This document shows, one piece after another, positions 25,746 to 35,599 of a DNA stretch of 64,000 bases (its first letter is position 1; each line of letters opens with the position of its first letter). The position numbers and the translations under genes were made by a program. The DNA is from Rubrolithibacter danxiaensis (GTDB lineage: Bacteria > Bacteroidota > Bacteroidia > Sphingobacteriales > Sphingobacteriaceae). The notes under the pieces were generated by a model, which saw nothing but the letters and a program-made list of their open reading frames with translations, was not told the origin of the DNA and searched no databases. Location of the stretch: contig NZ_JBKOPS010000009.1 in assembly GCF_047272945.1 (NCBI RefSeq), forward strand, positions 1 to 64,000. The letters are read 5' to 3'.

Positions 25746-27833
25746 TTACTTGGAATAAATATATCCGTTATTTCGATACCCGCTTGCTGTGTTTTTATAC
25801 CAGTCGGGATATAATGTTCCTCCCGAACCGGCCCATTCAAGAAAATGGAGGTAAGCTTTACTTACAAGGCTTTCTTCTGTAGGATAAGCAAAGGGTTCGG
25901 CTATATTAATTGCCCAGGGCCAGTTATCTTTAGTTAAATAATAACGATTAGTTGCCGGGTTTGAATTATCATCAACAGTTTTAAATAAAGACATATCTGC
26001 CTTATCAGTTGGTTTGTTACCAGGAAGATGTATTTCGTATCCCCTTCTCTGGTTACTTATCATAAAAGGATTAAATGGTGCACTTCCTAATGTTGAAGAA
26101 GCAACAGGAGAAGTAAATTCGATATAAACATGGGCAGTGTCTCCAGCTACCTTCTCCATAGTAGGCCGTGTATTTACGAAATAAGCGCCAGCATAATTGT
26201 CTATCAGGGCCTTAGAATTATCAAAAGGAATAATAACAGCTTTGCTTTGGCCTGCTTCCAATCCGTTACTTGCTTTTTGGATATAGGATTTAATAAATTT
26301 CTGTCCTGTCACTTTGCTTACTATATTGGGACTGAAAGGAAATTCTACACCAAACCCGTTTTCATATGAAGCACCAACCGCCGCAACTGTAAAATCACCT
26401 GTCATATCTACAATTTTGTTTTGTGCATTATTGGTAAATTTATAACGGTAATTTATCACCAGGTCATTTAAATCATAATCACCTTTTTCCGGCCAGCGGT
26501 CTTCAAAGGCAAGGGTACTCCAGCCCGTAGTTGTTGTATACGCACGTGCAGGATCATTAGGAAACTCATCAGACTCATCTTTTACTCCATCTCCGTCTGT
26601 ATCTCCACCGTTATCCAGTTCAACTACACCGGTTTTACTGAAGCTATTTGCTTCACTTGCAGTTGCATAGAAAATTACATCATTGAAATCGCCTTCATTA
26701 ACCGACGTTTCAGTTTGACGGTTTAAATCCTCAAAACCAATTAAGAAAAGATTATAAATATCATTATATAATAATACAGAATGCTTTTTTAATGAATTGC
26801 TTGATTCTGGGTTAAGTTTAGAAGTAGAATAAAACTTTGTTTTATCAAGATCAACTCCGTAGGACGATCCAGATTTTGTCCAGCCATTCTGTATCAAAAC
26901 AAAGCCAATAGATGTTCCCGCTTTAAATTCGCCAAGTTTTACCTTATCTCCTGAAGTTAAACCTCCTCCAGAACCTGTCATGGAAGTATTAGGAAAAACT
27001 AAAGTTACCTCATCTATATCTTTTTGTTTTTTAGGCGGGTTATTGGTAGGATATGTATAGTAACCTAAACTATTGTAATAGTCTGCTCCTTCTGATACAA
27101 AAGTAATCCAGACAGTAGATTTCTTTGTGATATTAAGAGTGGTAACAGCGTTATCAGATAAATATTCAGGATGATAGCTTGCAAGTGCTTTTTGTTCCGG
27201 GAGGGAGGCATTAATAGCACTTAACAAAGACGGAGAAATATTATCCCGTGAAGATTCAAGATATTTTGGTTTACCAGATGGCTGGTAAACTGAAGTTGCA
27301 GAAGAACCTCCATCCGGATAAACATAGTCTGTTCCACCAGATACCACCATTATTTTATTTAATGATGAAACAGCGTTTTTAGTGATGCTTAATTCATTTT
27401 CAACTACAATATCTCCACCAAAGCTTTCTTCTCCACCAATTGTAGCATCAATAGTGTTACTGCTATTATTAATAACCGCCTTAAGATTATTAAGCAGTCC
27501 GGGATAATTTGGTGAAACAATAACAGTATCCAGAGGTGTAGGAACTATAAAGGTTCCCTCAACGTACCCATTAGCATCTGAAATTGCTTTTAACAACGAT
27601 GACTCTTTGTCTTCATTTTTCGGGTTAGTAACCGTTACCATTACACCTGATAATGGTTCATTTGTATTTGACAACAATCTTAATTTGAAATTTATCTCTT
27701 TGGTTGTTGAAAAATCAAAATCGCCGGGAGCAATCTTATCTATATTTTCCTCTGCAGCACTACCGGGCTCTTTTTTACATGACACTGCTATTAAAACAGG
27801 AATTAGCAGTGTAATGAGTAATAATCTTTTCAT
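25746..27833 (-). CDS. LruC domain-containing lipoprotein
   Basis: A 695-residue surface or periplasmic lipoprotein; the signal ends LIAVSCKK (lipobox Cys 19). Residues about 50-110 look like a carboxypeptidase-regulatory or Ig-like fold (FKLRLLSNTNEPLSGVMVTV). A DUF4114-like part lies around 300-395, followed by a calcium-binding style loop GDTDGDGVKDESDEFPNDP. The LruC domain itself spans about 440-690, with FEDRWPEKGDYDLNDLVINY. The domain was named for a Leptospira lipoprotein and is common in Bacteroidota; its role is unknown. The gene is monocistronic. Confidence 0.82.
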   Translation of the reverse strand: MKRLLLITLLIPVLIAVSCKKEPGSAAEENIDKIAPGDFDFSTTKEINFKLRLLSNTNEPLSGVMVTVTNPKNEDKESSLLKAISDANGYVEGTFIVPTPLDTVIVSPNYPGLLNNLKAVINNSSNTIDATIGGEESFGGDIVVENELSITKNAVSSLNKIMVVSGGTDYVYPDGGSSATSVYQPSGKPKYLESSRDNISPSLLSAINASLPEQKALASYHPEYLSDNAVTTLNITKKSTVWITFVSEGADYYNSLGYYTYPTNNPPKKQKDIDEVTLVFPNTSMTGSGGGLTSGDKVKLGEFKAGTSIGFVLIQNGWTKSGSSYGVDLDKTKFYSTSKLNPESSNSLKKHSVLLYNDIYNLFLIGFEDLNRQTETSVNEGDFNDVIFYATASEANSFSKTGVVELDNGGDTDGDGVKDESDEFPNDPARAYTTTTGWSTLAFEDRWPEKGDYDLNDLVINYRYKFTNNAQNKIVDMTGDFTVAAVGASYENGFGVEFPFSPNIVSKVTGQKFIKSYIQKASNGLEAGQSKAVIIPFDNSKALIDNYAGAYFVNTRPTMEKVAGDTAHVYIEFTSPVASSTLGSAPFNPFMISNQRRGYEIHLPGNKPTDKADMSLFKTVDDNSNPATNRYYLTKDNWPWAINIAEPFAYPTEESLVSKAYLHFLEWAGSGGTLYPDWYKNTASGYRNNGYIYSK

Positions 27834-28160
27834 ATTCTTAATCTATGTGCTTCTCATTTAGCAACAAACAGTCCAAATTGAATTTTTGGCCATAAAAGAC
27901 AGTTTAAGGCTTTATATAAAAAAAACAACTTAAAATAATGGGGAAAAGATTTCTGAAAGTGTGGAGTTTATTTCCTAATTTTTTCACATATATTCTCATT
28001 TGTTTACAGTTTGTGGGTTGCGTGAAAATGAAAATTCCCTTTTTTGAAATAGCTGCTAGAGCACAAGTACCTTTAATTTTTTTCTTTAAAAAACACCGAA
28101 ATATCCTTACGTTTACAATTTTTTAATTGGATAGCCTTTACTTGTTTATTCTCGTTACGA
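27834..28160. other. intergenic region between divergent genes, nothing assigned
   Basis: These 327 A/T-rich bases separate the divergent LruC and SNF2 genes and must hold both promoters. No exact TAnnTTTG box with a matching -33 element, no RNA gene and no convincing small gene was seen. Confidence 0.5.
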
Positions 28161-31058
28161 ATGTTACGCGTTGATACTAATAAGCCTTTTAAAATTGTTT
28201 ATTCTATTTGCAAACATGAGTTTTTGGGTTATCTGATTGAACCGCATGTTGTACAATTAAATCCGGACGGAGATTTCTCGCTTACATATCAGCGGCTGTT
28301 TTCTACAACTGCAGAAGAGTTTACTCAGGTTTTAGACGAAGAAGACAAAAAACTCATTAAGCTTCTGGAAGAAGTTGAGCAAGGGCATATAATCAAAAGA
28401 TTTTATAAAAAACCGATTCGGCCCATGGAGTTTTTCTCTAAAATTTATGATGAGAAACTGCATGGAGTTATACGCCCTAAAATAGAAAAGAAGCTTGCTG
28501 AAGCCCTCAGGCTCTTAAAAAATAAGGAATTATATTTAATGGGGAAGGAAGGCTGGCCGGTAGAAAAAGCATTGCACATTGCAGAAGAGCCGGTTTCTGT
28601 CCTGTTCCATTTCAGAAGAAATGCTGAAGAAACCCGGTATTTTCCAACAATAAAATACCAGGGCTACCGAATTGAGTTCATGTTTAAAGACGCCCAGATA
28701 ATTTGCAATCATCCGGCATGGCTTCTTTTAGACGAGGTACTCTATCCTTTTGATGAACATGTTGAAGGGAAGAAACTGCAGCCGTTTCTCAATAAACGTT
28801 ATATCGGTATACCAAAATCATCAGAGAAAACGTACTTCGAGAAATTTGTTTGCCCTTTAATAGAGAAGCATCACGTGTACGCCGAAGGCTTTGAAATCCG
28901 GACGGAAAAGTTTGAAGCAAGCCCCGTATTAAAAGTTATTTATGTTGCAGGAGGTATATCTCAACTACAGTTATATTTTAAATACGGTACATATGTTTTC
29001 CCTGCCGGAAGCGACCGCCAAGTTACTGTGAGAATGGAAAAGCAGGGCGATGACTACATCTTTCATCGTGTAAAACGCTCTTTAATCTGGGAAAAAAATA
29101 AATTAAATGAGTTGCTTGAAATGGGCCTGAAAACCGGTGGAGCCTTATTTACAACTTTGGAAGTTACTCAAAATTATCCTGAGGAAGAGGACCGTTCTTT
29201 CAGCATAATAAACTGGCTGAACGACAATCACGATGAACTTTTAGCTAAAGGCTTTGCTTTTGAACAACCTGAAGGAGATAAACGTTTTGTTTTTGGACAT
29301 ACCAAAATTGATCTTGAATTCAGAGAAACAAACGATTGGTTCGATATGTATGCCGTTGTTCATTTCGGGCCGTATCAAATACCTTTTATTGATCTGAAAC
29401 ATCATATCCTGAATCGCATTCGGGAATTTGTGTTACCCTCGGGAGAAGTTGCAGTTATCCCCGAAAAGTGGTTTTCGCAATACAGCAATTTACTTGCTTT
29501 TGCAGAAGGAGGTAAACATCTAAAACTAAAAAAACATCACATTGGGCTGATAAATGACTTTGCCGACAGCGAACTTGCCAGCATTACAATTGATCGGAAA
29601 TTGCAGAAACTCGCTGAATTTGAGGAAATAGAAGATATTACGCCTCCTCTAAATTTTCATGGAAAATTACGGTCATACCAACAAGCGGGATATAACTGGT
29701 TTAATTTTTTAAGGAATTACAATTTTGGAGGATGTCTGGCAGACGATATGGGTTTGGGTAAGACGGTTCAAACGCTGGCGCTGTTGCAAAAGATAAAGGA
29801 AGAAGACAAAGAAAATCAGGTAGCTTCTACGTCACTTATCATTATGCCTACTTCGCTTATTTATAACTGGCAGAATGAAGCACAAAAATTTGCTCCCGAA
29901 CTTAAGATCCTTTGTCATACAGGAACTTTCAGAAATAAGGAAGTGGAGAAATTTGCTGAATACGATATTGTATTTACCACCTACGGTATAACAAGGGTAG
30001 ATATTGACCAGCTAAAGAACTTTTATTTTAATTATATTATTCTGGACGAAAGTCAGAATATTAAAAACCCTGCCTCGAAAGCATACCGCTCTGTGCGGCA
30101 ATTAAAGTCGAAACATAAGTTAATTTTGAGTGGTACACCTGTTGAAAATTCCGTTAATGACCTCTGGTCTCAAATGTCTTTTATAAATCCGGGTTTACTT
30201 GGTAATCAGCATTTTTTCCAAGATAATTTTGTAACTCCCATAGAAAAAAAGAAAGATGAAGAAAAAGCGAAAAAACTCCAGGCTTTAATAAAACCGTTTG
30301 TTTTGCGCAGAACAAAAGCCCAGGTAGCAACGGAACTTCCTGAAAAAACAGAACAACTGTTCTATTGCCAGATGAACGAAGAACAGTCGCAGGTATATGA
30401 AAAAATCAAGTCAGAATACCGAAATGAACTGTTACAGAACATTGAGAACGGAACCTATAAAAGTTCACAGGTTCAAATCCTTCAGGGTTTAACAAAACTC
30501 CGGCAAATTGCAAATCATCCGGCAATGGTAGATGAATCGTATGAAGGCGAGTCGGGAAAATTTGAAAACGTAATAAACGCACTCCAAACAGTGCTTTCCC
30601 GCGGACATAAAGTACTGGTATTCTCTCAGTTTGTAAGGCAATTGAACATTTACCGGAAACATTTTGATAAAGAAGGAACGGTTTACAGTTATCTGGACGG
30701 AGCTACAAAAAACCGTGGAGAAGTAGTAAAAGAATTTACTGAAAATAAAGACATTAAGCTTTTTTTAATATCCATAAAGGCTGGCGGAGTAGGTTTAAAC
30801 TTGACAGAAGCTGATTATGTTTTTATTCTTGACCCGTGGTGGAACCCCGCGGTAGAACAGCAGGCTGTTGACAGAACACACCGTATCGGGCAGGATAAAA
30901 AAGTGTTTATCTATAAATTTATAACAAAAGATACGGTAGAAGAAAAAATCCTTGCTTTACAAAGCAGGAAAAAATCGGTAGCAGAAAGCCTGATAACTAC
31001 AGAAGACAGCTTTGTTAAATCTTTATCAGCTGAGGATATAAAAGAGATATTGAACTAA
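28161..31058 (+). CDS. SNF2-family DNA-dependent ATPase/helicase
   Basis: A 965-residue protein. The first ~490 residues are the accessory region typical of large bacterial SNF2 proteins. Two RecA-like domains follow: motif I DDMGLGKT near 530, motif II as ILDESQNIKNP near 628 (DESQ in place of DEAH), motif III LSGTPVEN near 656, and in the second domain KVLVFSQF near 816 and QQAVDRTHRIGQ near 902-913. SNF2 ATPases translocate on double-stranded DNA to remodel protein-DNA complexes; the bacterial target is unknown. No SWIM zinc finger was seen at the N-terminus. The stop overlaps the convergent DUF4407 gene by 4 bases. Confidence 0.93.
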   Translation: MLRVDTNKPFKIVYSICKHEFLGYLIEPHVVQLNPDGDFSLTYQRLFSTTAEEFTQVLDEEDKKLIKLLEEVEQGHIIKRFYKKPIRPMEFFSKIYDEKLHGVIRPKIEKKLAEALRLLKNKELYLMGKEGWPVEKALHIAEEPVSVLFHFRRNAEETRYFPTIKYQGYRIEFMFKDAQIICNHPAWLLLDEVLYPFDEHVEGKKLQPFLNKRYIGIPKSSEKTYFEKFVCPLIEKHHVYAEGFEIRTEKFEASPVLKVIYVAGGISQLQLYFKYGTYVFPAGSDRQVTVRMEKQGDDYIFHRVKRSLIWEKNKLNELLEMGLKTGGALFTTLEVTQNYPEEEDRSFSIINWLNDNHDELLAKGFAFEQPEGDKRFVFGHTKIDLEFRETNDWFDMYAVVHFGPYQIPFIDLKHHILNRIREFVLPSGEVAVIPEKWFSQYSNLLAFAEGGKHLKLKKHHIGLINDFADSELASITIDRKLQKLAEFEEIEDITPPLNFHGKLRSYQQAGYNWFNFLRNYNFGGCLADDMGLGKTVQTLALLQKIKEEDKENQVASTSLIIMPTSLIYNWQNEAQKFAPELKILCHTGTFRNKEVEKFAEYDIVFTTYGITRVDIDQLKNFYFNYIILDESQNIKNPASKAYRSVRQLKSKHKLILSGTPVENSVNDLWSQMSFINPGLLGNQHFFQDNFVTPIEKKKDEEKAKKLQALIKPFVLRRTKAQVATELPEKTEQLFYCQMNEEQSQVYEKIKSEYRNELLQNIENGTYKSSQVQILQGLTKLRQIANHPAMVDESYEGESGKFENVINALQTVLSRGHKVLVFSQFVRQLNIYRKHFDKEGTVYSYLDGATKNRGEVVKEFTENKDIKLFLISIKAGGVGLNLTEADYVFILDPWWNPAVEQQAVDRTHRIGQDKKVFIYKFITKDTVEEKILALQSRKKSVAESLITTEDSFVKSLSAEDIKEILN

Positions 31059-32173
31059 TCCCAGGAATAATTCTGTAGCTCTTTTTCCGATTGTCCTCTT
31101 ATTATTTGCTTCTGTTTATCTATTTCGGTTTCTATTTTGGTATCCTGCACGCCATCTGTAACGGCAATATCGTAATCCTTATTTTTATAGGAGCCGTAAA
31201 TGGAAGATTCTTCAACATTGCCCACAGCAATATCGTACGGGCCGCGGTTACTCATTAGCTTTACAAAAACCGGCAGGCATTCAAATAAAATAAACAGGAA
31301 GCCTATAAACGAAATCGCAAGGTATGTACCCAGTTCTCTTGTTCCGTCGGCATTGAACGAAAGCTGGCCCAAAGCCCAGTTACGGTCTGCAAAACCGGCT
31401 ACGTTTACCAGGCTGTCCAGTTGCTTTCCGCTAAACATCCGCTCGGTGGATATGCCGTCCAGGTCTTTCCGACGGTTAATAAAATTCTCCATTTTAGCTA
31501 TATCCTGTCGTACCGCATTCAGCCTTTCCAGTTTCTGGTTAATAACCGCATCCTTTTGCTTGGCATAGGTGCCGTAACCAACAATTCCGGAAGTCTGGTT
31601 TGTTTTATCGCCAAATACTTCCTGATTTAACACATAACGGGACCGATTAATATCTTTCGTCAGCGAGTCCTGCTCGCTGTTTAAATCCTGCAGTTTCGCC
31701 AGTTCCATTGAATATTTATTGGAAAAGGTACGGTTCAGTGTGTCTATCTTTGAGCGCTGCCCGTTCAAGTAACTTGTCTTAAGCTTCTGCCTGATCTCTT
31801 TATCAAAAATCTTCAATTCCAGCGGCCGGGAAATAACAATCCCAATCATAATGGCTAGTAAAATACGTGGCGTAGCCTGAGCTATTTGCTGATTCGTGGT
31901 TCCGCTTTTATTTATACTGCTCACAATGTAGCGGTCCATATTAAAAATAGCCAGGCCCCAGATAAGTCCAAAAAGAACTGCAAACACAACTGCTGCAGGA
32001 GAGCCTGAGAAAACAAAATACATTGCATAGCCACCCGAAAGGGTAGCAAAAAGAGCGGTAAAGAAAATAGTGGCACCAATGCCAACAAATTTATTATGTT
32101 CTGTAGGAAATTTTTTTAGTGTTTCAATATGGGCTCCGGAACAAAACCAGAAAAAATCAGTTATCTTCTTCAT
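31055..32173 (-). CDS. DUF4407 membrane protein
   Basis: A 372-residue protein. The start MKKITDFFWFCSGAHIETLK at 32171-32173 is preferred over a TTG five codons upstream. It has four predicted transmembrane helices (about 34-56, 60-82, 100-120 and 280-300); between helices 3 and 4 is a long charged coiled coil (about 130-270). This is the DUF4407 architecture, found mainly in Bacteroidota and Actinobacteria with no assigned function. The C-terminal 70 residues are cytoplasmic and charged. Confidence 0.82.
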   Translation of the reverse strand: MKKITDFFWFCSGAHIETLKKFPTEHNKFVGIGATIFFTALFATLSGGYAMYFVFSGSPAAVVFAVLFGLIWGLAIFNMDRYIVSSINKSGTTNQQIAQATPRILLAIMIGIVISRPLELKIFDKEIRQKLKTSYLNGQRSKIDTLNRTFSNKYSMELAKLQDLNSEQDSLTKDINRSRYVLNQEVFGDKTNQTSGIVGYGTYAKQKDAVINQKLERLNAVRQDIAKMENFINRRKDLDGISTERMFSGKQLDSLVNVAGFADRNWALGQLSFNADGTRELGTYLAISFIGFLFILFECLPVFVKLMSNRGPYDIAVGNVEESSIYGSYKNKDYDIAVTDGVQDTKIETEIDKQKQIIRGQSEKELQNYSWD

Positions 32174-32280
32174 TAATGTCAGCGACAAATATTTATTAAA
32201 ACGCTTAGGCCCTCAAGTTGTTACGAAATCAGAAAAATTATTATTTATATTCGGCTGAAGAAGAGCTTAATTATAACCCT

Positions 32281-32288
32281 TATCTTTG
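32281..32288 (+). promoter_or_regulatory. candidate -7 element for the rhodanese gene
   Basis: TATCTTTG followed by CA is an exact match to the TAnnTTTG consensus, 16 bases before the ATG at 32305. It would give a leader of roughly ten to fifteen bases. Confidence 0.55.
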
Positions 32289-32304
32289 CAAAAAATATAA
32301 CAAT

Positions 32305-32619
32305 ATGAAAGAGATCTCTGTACAGGAACTAAAAGAAAAGATGGATAACAAAGAAGATTTCCAGCTTATAGATGTTCGTGAACCTTTTGAATATGAAATG
32401 TCAAATTTAGGAGGCCTGAATATCCCGCTTTCAGGAATACTTTTAGAGGCAGACAAAATTTCAAAAGATAAACCTGTTATTATGCAATGCCGTAGCGGAA
32501 AACGCAGTGCTGCAGCTATTCAGCAATTAGAGCAGCAAGGTTATGACAATCTGTATAATTTAGAAGGAGGCATTTTGGCCTGGGCTTCTGAAATAGACCC
32601 GGACCTGCAGGTTTATTAA
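32305..32619 (+). CDS. single-domain rhodanese-like sulfurtransferase
   Basis: A 104-residue stand-alone rhodanese. The ATG at 32305 gives MKEISVQELKEKMD; upstream in-frame codons lie before the likely promoter. Conserved elements are LIDVREPFEYEMSNLGG (21-37) and the active-site loop QCRSGKRS (61-68) with catalytic Cys 62, which would carry a persulfide. The exact sulfur donor and acceptor are unknown. The stop is one base before the start of a small membrane protein, so the two are likely co-transcribed. Confidence 0.9.
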   Translation: MKEISVQELKEKMDNKEDFQLIDVREPFEYEMSNLGGLNIPLSGILLEADKISKDKPVIMQCRSGKRSAAAIQQLEQQGYDNLYNLEGGILAWASEIDPDLQVY

Positions 32620-32620
32620 A

Positions 32621-32824
32621 ATGATAAAAAAAATCTTATTAAATATTTTTTTCAACCTGGGTATTCTTACGCTTGTATTATGCCTCATTTGGCTATACAA
32701 CCATCAGCAATATCCATTAATGGCCGGAGTAGTGTTTATTCTGGCCCTGTTTGTATATTTAAAGATGCGCCTGATAAGGAGCGTTAAAGAGTTAACCAGA
32801 AAAAAGGCTTCAGCAAAAAGATAG
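32621..32824 (+). CDS. small two-helix membrane protein
   Basis: A 67-residue protein with two transmembrane helices (about 7-26 and 31-50) and a basic C-terminal tail (KSVKELTRKKASAKR-like). It starts two bases after the rhodanese stop, which suggests an operon. No family function was recognised; it may simply be a membrane partner of the rhodanese. Confidence 0.7.
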   Translation: MIKKILLNIFFNLGILTLVLCLIWLYNHQQYPLMAGVVFILALFVYLKMRLIRSVKELTRKKASAKR

Positions 32825-32826
32825 CT

Positions 32827-33846
32827 TTATTGCGGATTAAATTCCAGACCTAAACCTGGTTTATCGGTAAGAATGTATCTTCCCTCGTTAAAATCCGGAT
32901 CTTTAAAAGGATTGTTCTTTGTTAAAAAAGGGCCATCCAGATCACACCAATCACAAAGGGGAGCCAGTGCTGCCGCTGCTAAAGTGGCAATGCTGGTTTC
33001 GCTCATGCAACCAATCAAAATCTTCATCTTAAGCTGCCGTGCTCGTTCAATCATTTTATACGCCTCAAACATTCCGGCACTTTTCATCAGTTTAATATTA
33101 ATGCCGTGATAAGCTCCTTTTATCTTTTCAATATCAGAGTGTCGTTGAACAGCTTCATCAGCAATAATCGGTAAGGGACTATTTTGAGTAATCCAGGCAT
33201 TATCGTCTATTTTGTTTTTATCCATGGGCTGTTCTACCAGCTGAACGCCATTCTCTTTCAAAAACCAAAGTATTTCCAAAGCGTGGGTTCGGTCAGTCCA
33301 TCCCTGATTGGCATCTACATACAGAGGTTTGTCAGTTACTTCACGAATGGCACTTATAAGTTCTTTATCATTTGCACTGCCCAGTTTCACTTTCAGCACT
33401 TTACATTTAACCGCTTCTGCAACTTTCAGTTTAATTATTTCAAACGTATCAATCCCAATAGTTTGTGATGTTAAGGGCATTTGTGCCGGGTTAGAATTAA
33501 AAAAACTGTAACAGGGCTTGTCTTCAATTTTTCCTTTAAGGTCATGCAAGGCTATGTCAACGGCTGCTTTTATTGCCGGGTTTCCGCTTGCAAGGGTATC
33601 CAGGTAATTATTTATAGCAGCGAAATCAAAAGGATAATTTACCCAGTCAAGATTAACTTTTTTGAGGAAATCCGTTGCAGTTTGTACACTTTCTCCCATG
33701 TAAGGCACCATCGAAGCTTCCCCGTACCCGGTAAATCCCTGAGATGAAATCTCTAATAAAATTAAGGGCGTTGAAGTCCTGGTATGTTTTGAAATGCGGA
33801 AGGGATGTTTAAGTTCAAGTTCAAAGGGCTTATAAGTTATCTTCAT
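32827..33846 (-). CDS. dipeptide epimerase (L-Ala-D/L-Glu epimerase type, enolase superfamily)
   Basis: A 339-residue enolase-superfamily enzyme of the muconate lactonising subgroup. The capping domain covers about 1-125; the barrel shows the catalytic lysine pair in LKVKLG near 155, metal ligands in VDANQGW near 179, EQP near 204 and ADEAV near 229, and the second catalytic lysine in INIKLMKSAG near 250. Enzymes of this type epimerise L-Ala-D-Glu released from peptidoglycan, so it fits cell-wall peptide recycling; specificity for other dipeptides is possible. Confidence 0.88.
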   Translation of the reverse strand: MKITYKPFELELKHPFRISKHTRTSTPLILLEISSQGFTGYGEASMVPYMGESVQTATDFLKKVNLDWVNYPFDFAAINNYLDTLASGNPAIKAAVDIALHDLKGKIEDKPCYSFFNSNPAQMPLTSQTIGIDTFEIIKLKVAEAVKCKVLKVKLGSANDKELISAIREVTDKPLYVDANQGWTDRTHALEILWFLKENGVQLVEQPMDKNKIDDNAWITQNSPLPIIADEAVQRHSDIEKIKGAYHGINIKLMKSAGMFEAYKMIERARQLKMKILIGCMSETSIATLAAAALAPLCDWCDLDGPFLTKNNPFKDPDFNEGRYILTDKPGLGLEFNPQ

Positions 33847-33913
33847 TAAAAATTAAAGATAAGAGAGATTTCATACTTCTAACACCAAATTAACTATTCC
33901 TTGTTAATCAGAT

Positions 33914-34579
33914 ATGACATCTAGTCTTAAATACTTTATATTATTTTTTTTAACTACTTCAATACTAAGCGGCTGCGCAACTAAAAGACATAGGACTCCG
34001 GCAGAAAAGGTCAGCATGGTTATCAATGTAAAAAGTAACGATCCTGATCTGGTTTCCACAAACCTTGATTATTACAGTTTGAAGATGCTTGATGCTTTAG
34101 AAAGGTTTCAAAAGGTAGATTTGGGACTGGCAGAAGAAGATGAACCAGCCGATGTAACTTTAAGCATCGATATACAGAATCTCACAATTTGGCCTAAAAA
34201 CGAATATCGAACCAGAAGAACATTTTCAAGATCTGTGATAATAGGCAAAGATGCGGGCGGAAATCCAATATATGGAATAGTAAGAGCCAGCGCAGATATT
34301 ATCCGGGAGCAGATACGTACAGACGCCAGTTTATCCGTCAATTTGAAATTTTCAGGAAAAGAGGATAAATCCTTCCAACGTGTGTTTGTGCCGCGTTATA
34401 ACTGGAATAGAATTTATGCAGAAAATATTCAGGGAGACCCCAGGGCTTTAGACCCGTCTATCCTGATGGCTTCTGTTCCCCCGCCCGATCCTCAACCCAT
34501 TGAAATACTTATCCAACTTTCTGAACAGGAAATGTTCGATCGTGTATCAAGAGAGATTCGATCTTTCTATAATAAATAA
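33914..34579 (+). CDS. hypothetical lipoprotein
   Basis: A 221-residue exported protein with a clear lipoprotein signal ending ILSGCATKR (Cys 20). The mature part begins with a segment ending in MVINVKSNDPDLVS and contains ADVTLSIDIQNLTIWPKN and TDASLSVNLKFSGK, suggesting beta-rich folding. The layout resembles small lipoproteins that measure out strand-rich domains such as DUF4136, but the match is too weak to assign. It is followed by an unrelated hypothetical gene on the same strand. Confidence 0.65.
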   Translation: MTSSLKYFILFFLTTSILSGCATKRHRTPAEKVSMVINVKSNDPDLVSTNLDYYSLKMLDALERFQKVDLGLAEEDEPADVTLSIDIQNLTIWPKNEYRTRRTFSRSVIIGKDAGGNPIYGIVRASADIIREQIRTDASLSVNLKFSGKEDKSFQRVFVPRYNWNRIYAENIQGDPRALDPSILMASVPPPDPQPIEILIQLSEQEMFDRVSREIRSFYNK

Positions 34580-34600
34580 ATATTTAGCTGAAGATGTTTG

Positions 34601-34608
34601 TAAATTTG
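34601..34608 (+). promoter_or_regulatory. candidate -7 element next to a start codon
   Basis: TAAATTTG is an exact TAnnTTTG match ending five bases before the ATG at 34613, so the transcript would be essentially leaderless. Confidence 0.35.
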
Positions 34609-34612
34609 GGCG

Positions 34613-35599
34613 ATGATTAAGCCTTTATTTCGTCCTTTTGACCGTTTTACATTTAACCAGACTTCCTGCTTTTTAAGCGGAGAAAATACCCAGATAAAAA
34701 CAAATGTGTTTCCAAAATGGCTGATCGAAGCGTTTGACCTGGAGCAGAAACCTATAAAACTGTTAGATGAAGGAATTGTAAATTATTCAGATATCCTGCT
34801 GCCTGCTTCAGAACAAACCTTATTGGCAATGGAGGCTCTTGAGAATGAAATCTCTGCTGCTGCGCTCGGAGGCTATAAGCAGATAAAAGAAATTTCTGAA
34901 ATACGCCTTTTTCAATGGATCTGCAAATGGGTTTACGGTATGATCCATTTTGAAATAAGAAACGGGCTTAAACAACAACGTGCGTCCGGAGAAGCCTTTA
35001 ACTTCTCCCAAACGTTAATCCACAAGTTCAGTAATTTGCACCTTATGCTGCAGTCGCTTATACGGCCTGTTGAATTTGAAGGAGTGAAACCCTGGTCTAT
35101 TTTAGTATTTCCTGTTAATAATCCCGAAAACACCTTTAGCTATCGCGATGAAATAAACACCTTAACCTTTTCTTTACGGATGAAGGATTTTGGCATAATT
35201 GGGTGCCTTCAGGATAACGGAGCAAACAAAACATTCCATAAAGAAATGCTGGGAAAGCTTGAAGGAAAAATCTTACATCCCATCCAATTTGAAGAAGTAT
35301 GCGGGCGGTTTTTTTATTCATCTTACCTGTTTAACCGCCTGCCCGATTATACCATTCTGCCAACGGAAGAAACTATTTTTATAGAAAGCATGCTTTTTTA
35401 CAGCATAAGTGGACAGCCCCTTTTTGATGCATGGCAAAATAAAACCTACGGACAGGTTTTGGAAAACTTCTGGAAACCCTGGGGATATAGCTTATTTGAA
35501 ATTATTAAAGACCCCGAAAATCCCCTGAGTTTTTTGTTTAGCGAGGATAACAATTTTATTCCAGGCAACTTGGTAGAGAATACGTTAAATAAAGTTTAA
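34613..35599 (+). CDS. hypothetical protein
   Basis: A 328-residue soluble protein of unknown function with no recognisable signal peptide or membrane helix. It is rich in aromatic residues, with stretches such as WICKWVYGMIHFEIRNGL near 103-120 and WSILVFPVNNPENTFSYRDE near 160-180. Codon use and composition match the surroundings. It overlaps the convergent rhomboid gene by four bases at its stop. Confidence 0.65.
   Translation: MIKPLFRPFDRFTFNQTSCFLSGENTQIKTNVFPKWLIEAFDLEQKPIKLLDEGIVNYSDILLPASEQTLLAMEALENEISAAALGGYKQIKEISEIRLFQWICKWVYGMIHFEIRNGLKQQRASGEAFNFSQTLIHKFSNLHLMLQSLIRPVEFEGVKPWSILVFPVNNPENTFSYRDEINTLTFSLRMKDFGIIGCLQDNGANKTFHKEMLGKLEGKILHPIQFEEVCGRFFYSSYLFNRLPDYTILPTEETIFIESMLFYSISGQPLFDAWQNKTYGQVLENFWKPWGYSLFEIIKDPENPLSFLFSEDNNFIPGNLVENTLNKV

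Noticed and set aside
27938..28126. 62-codon frame upstream of the SNF2 gene
   Set aside because: The composition follows the A/T-rich intergenic DNA and no family was recognised.
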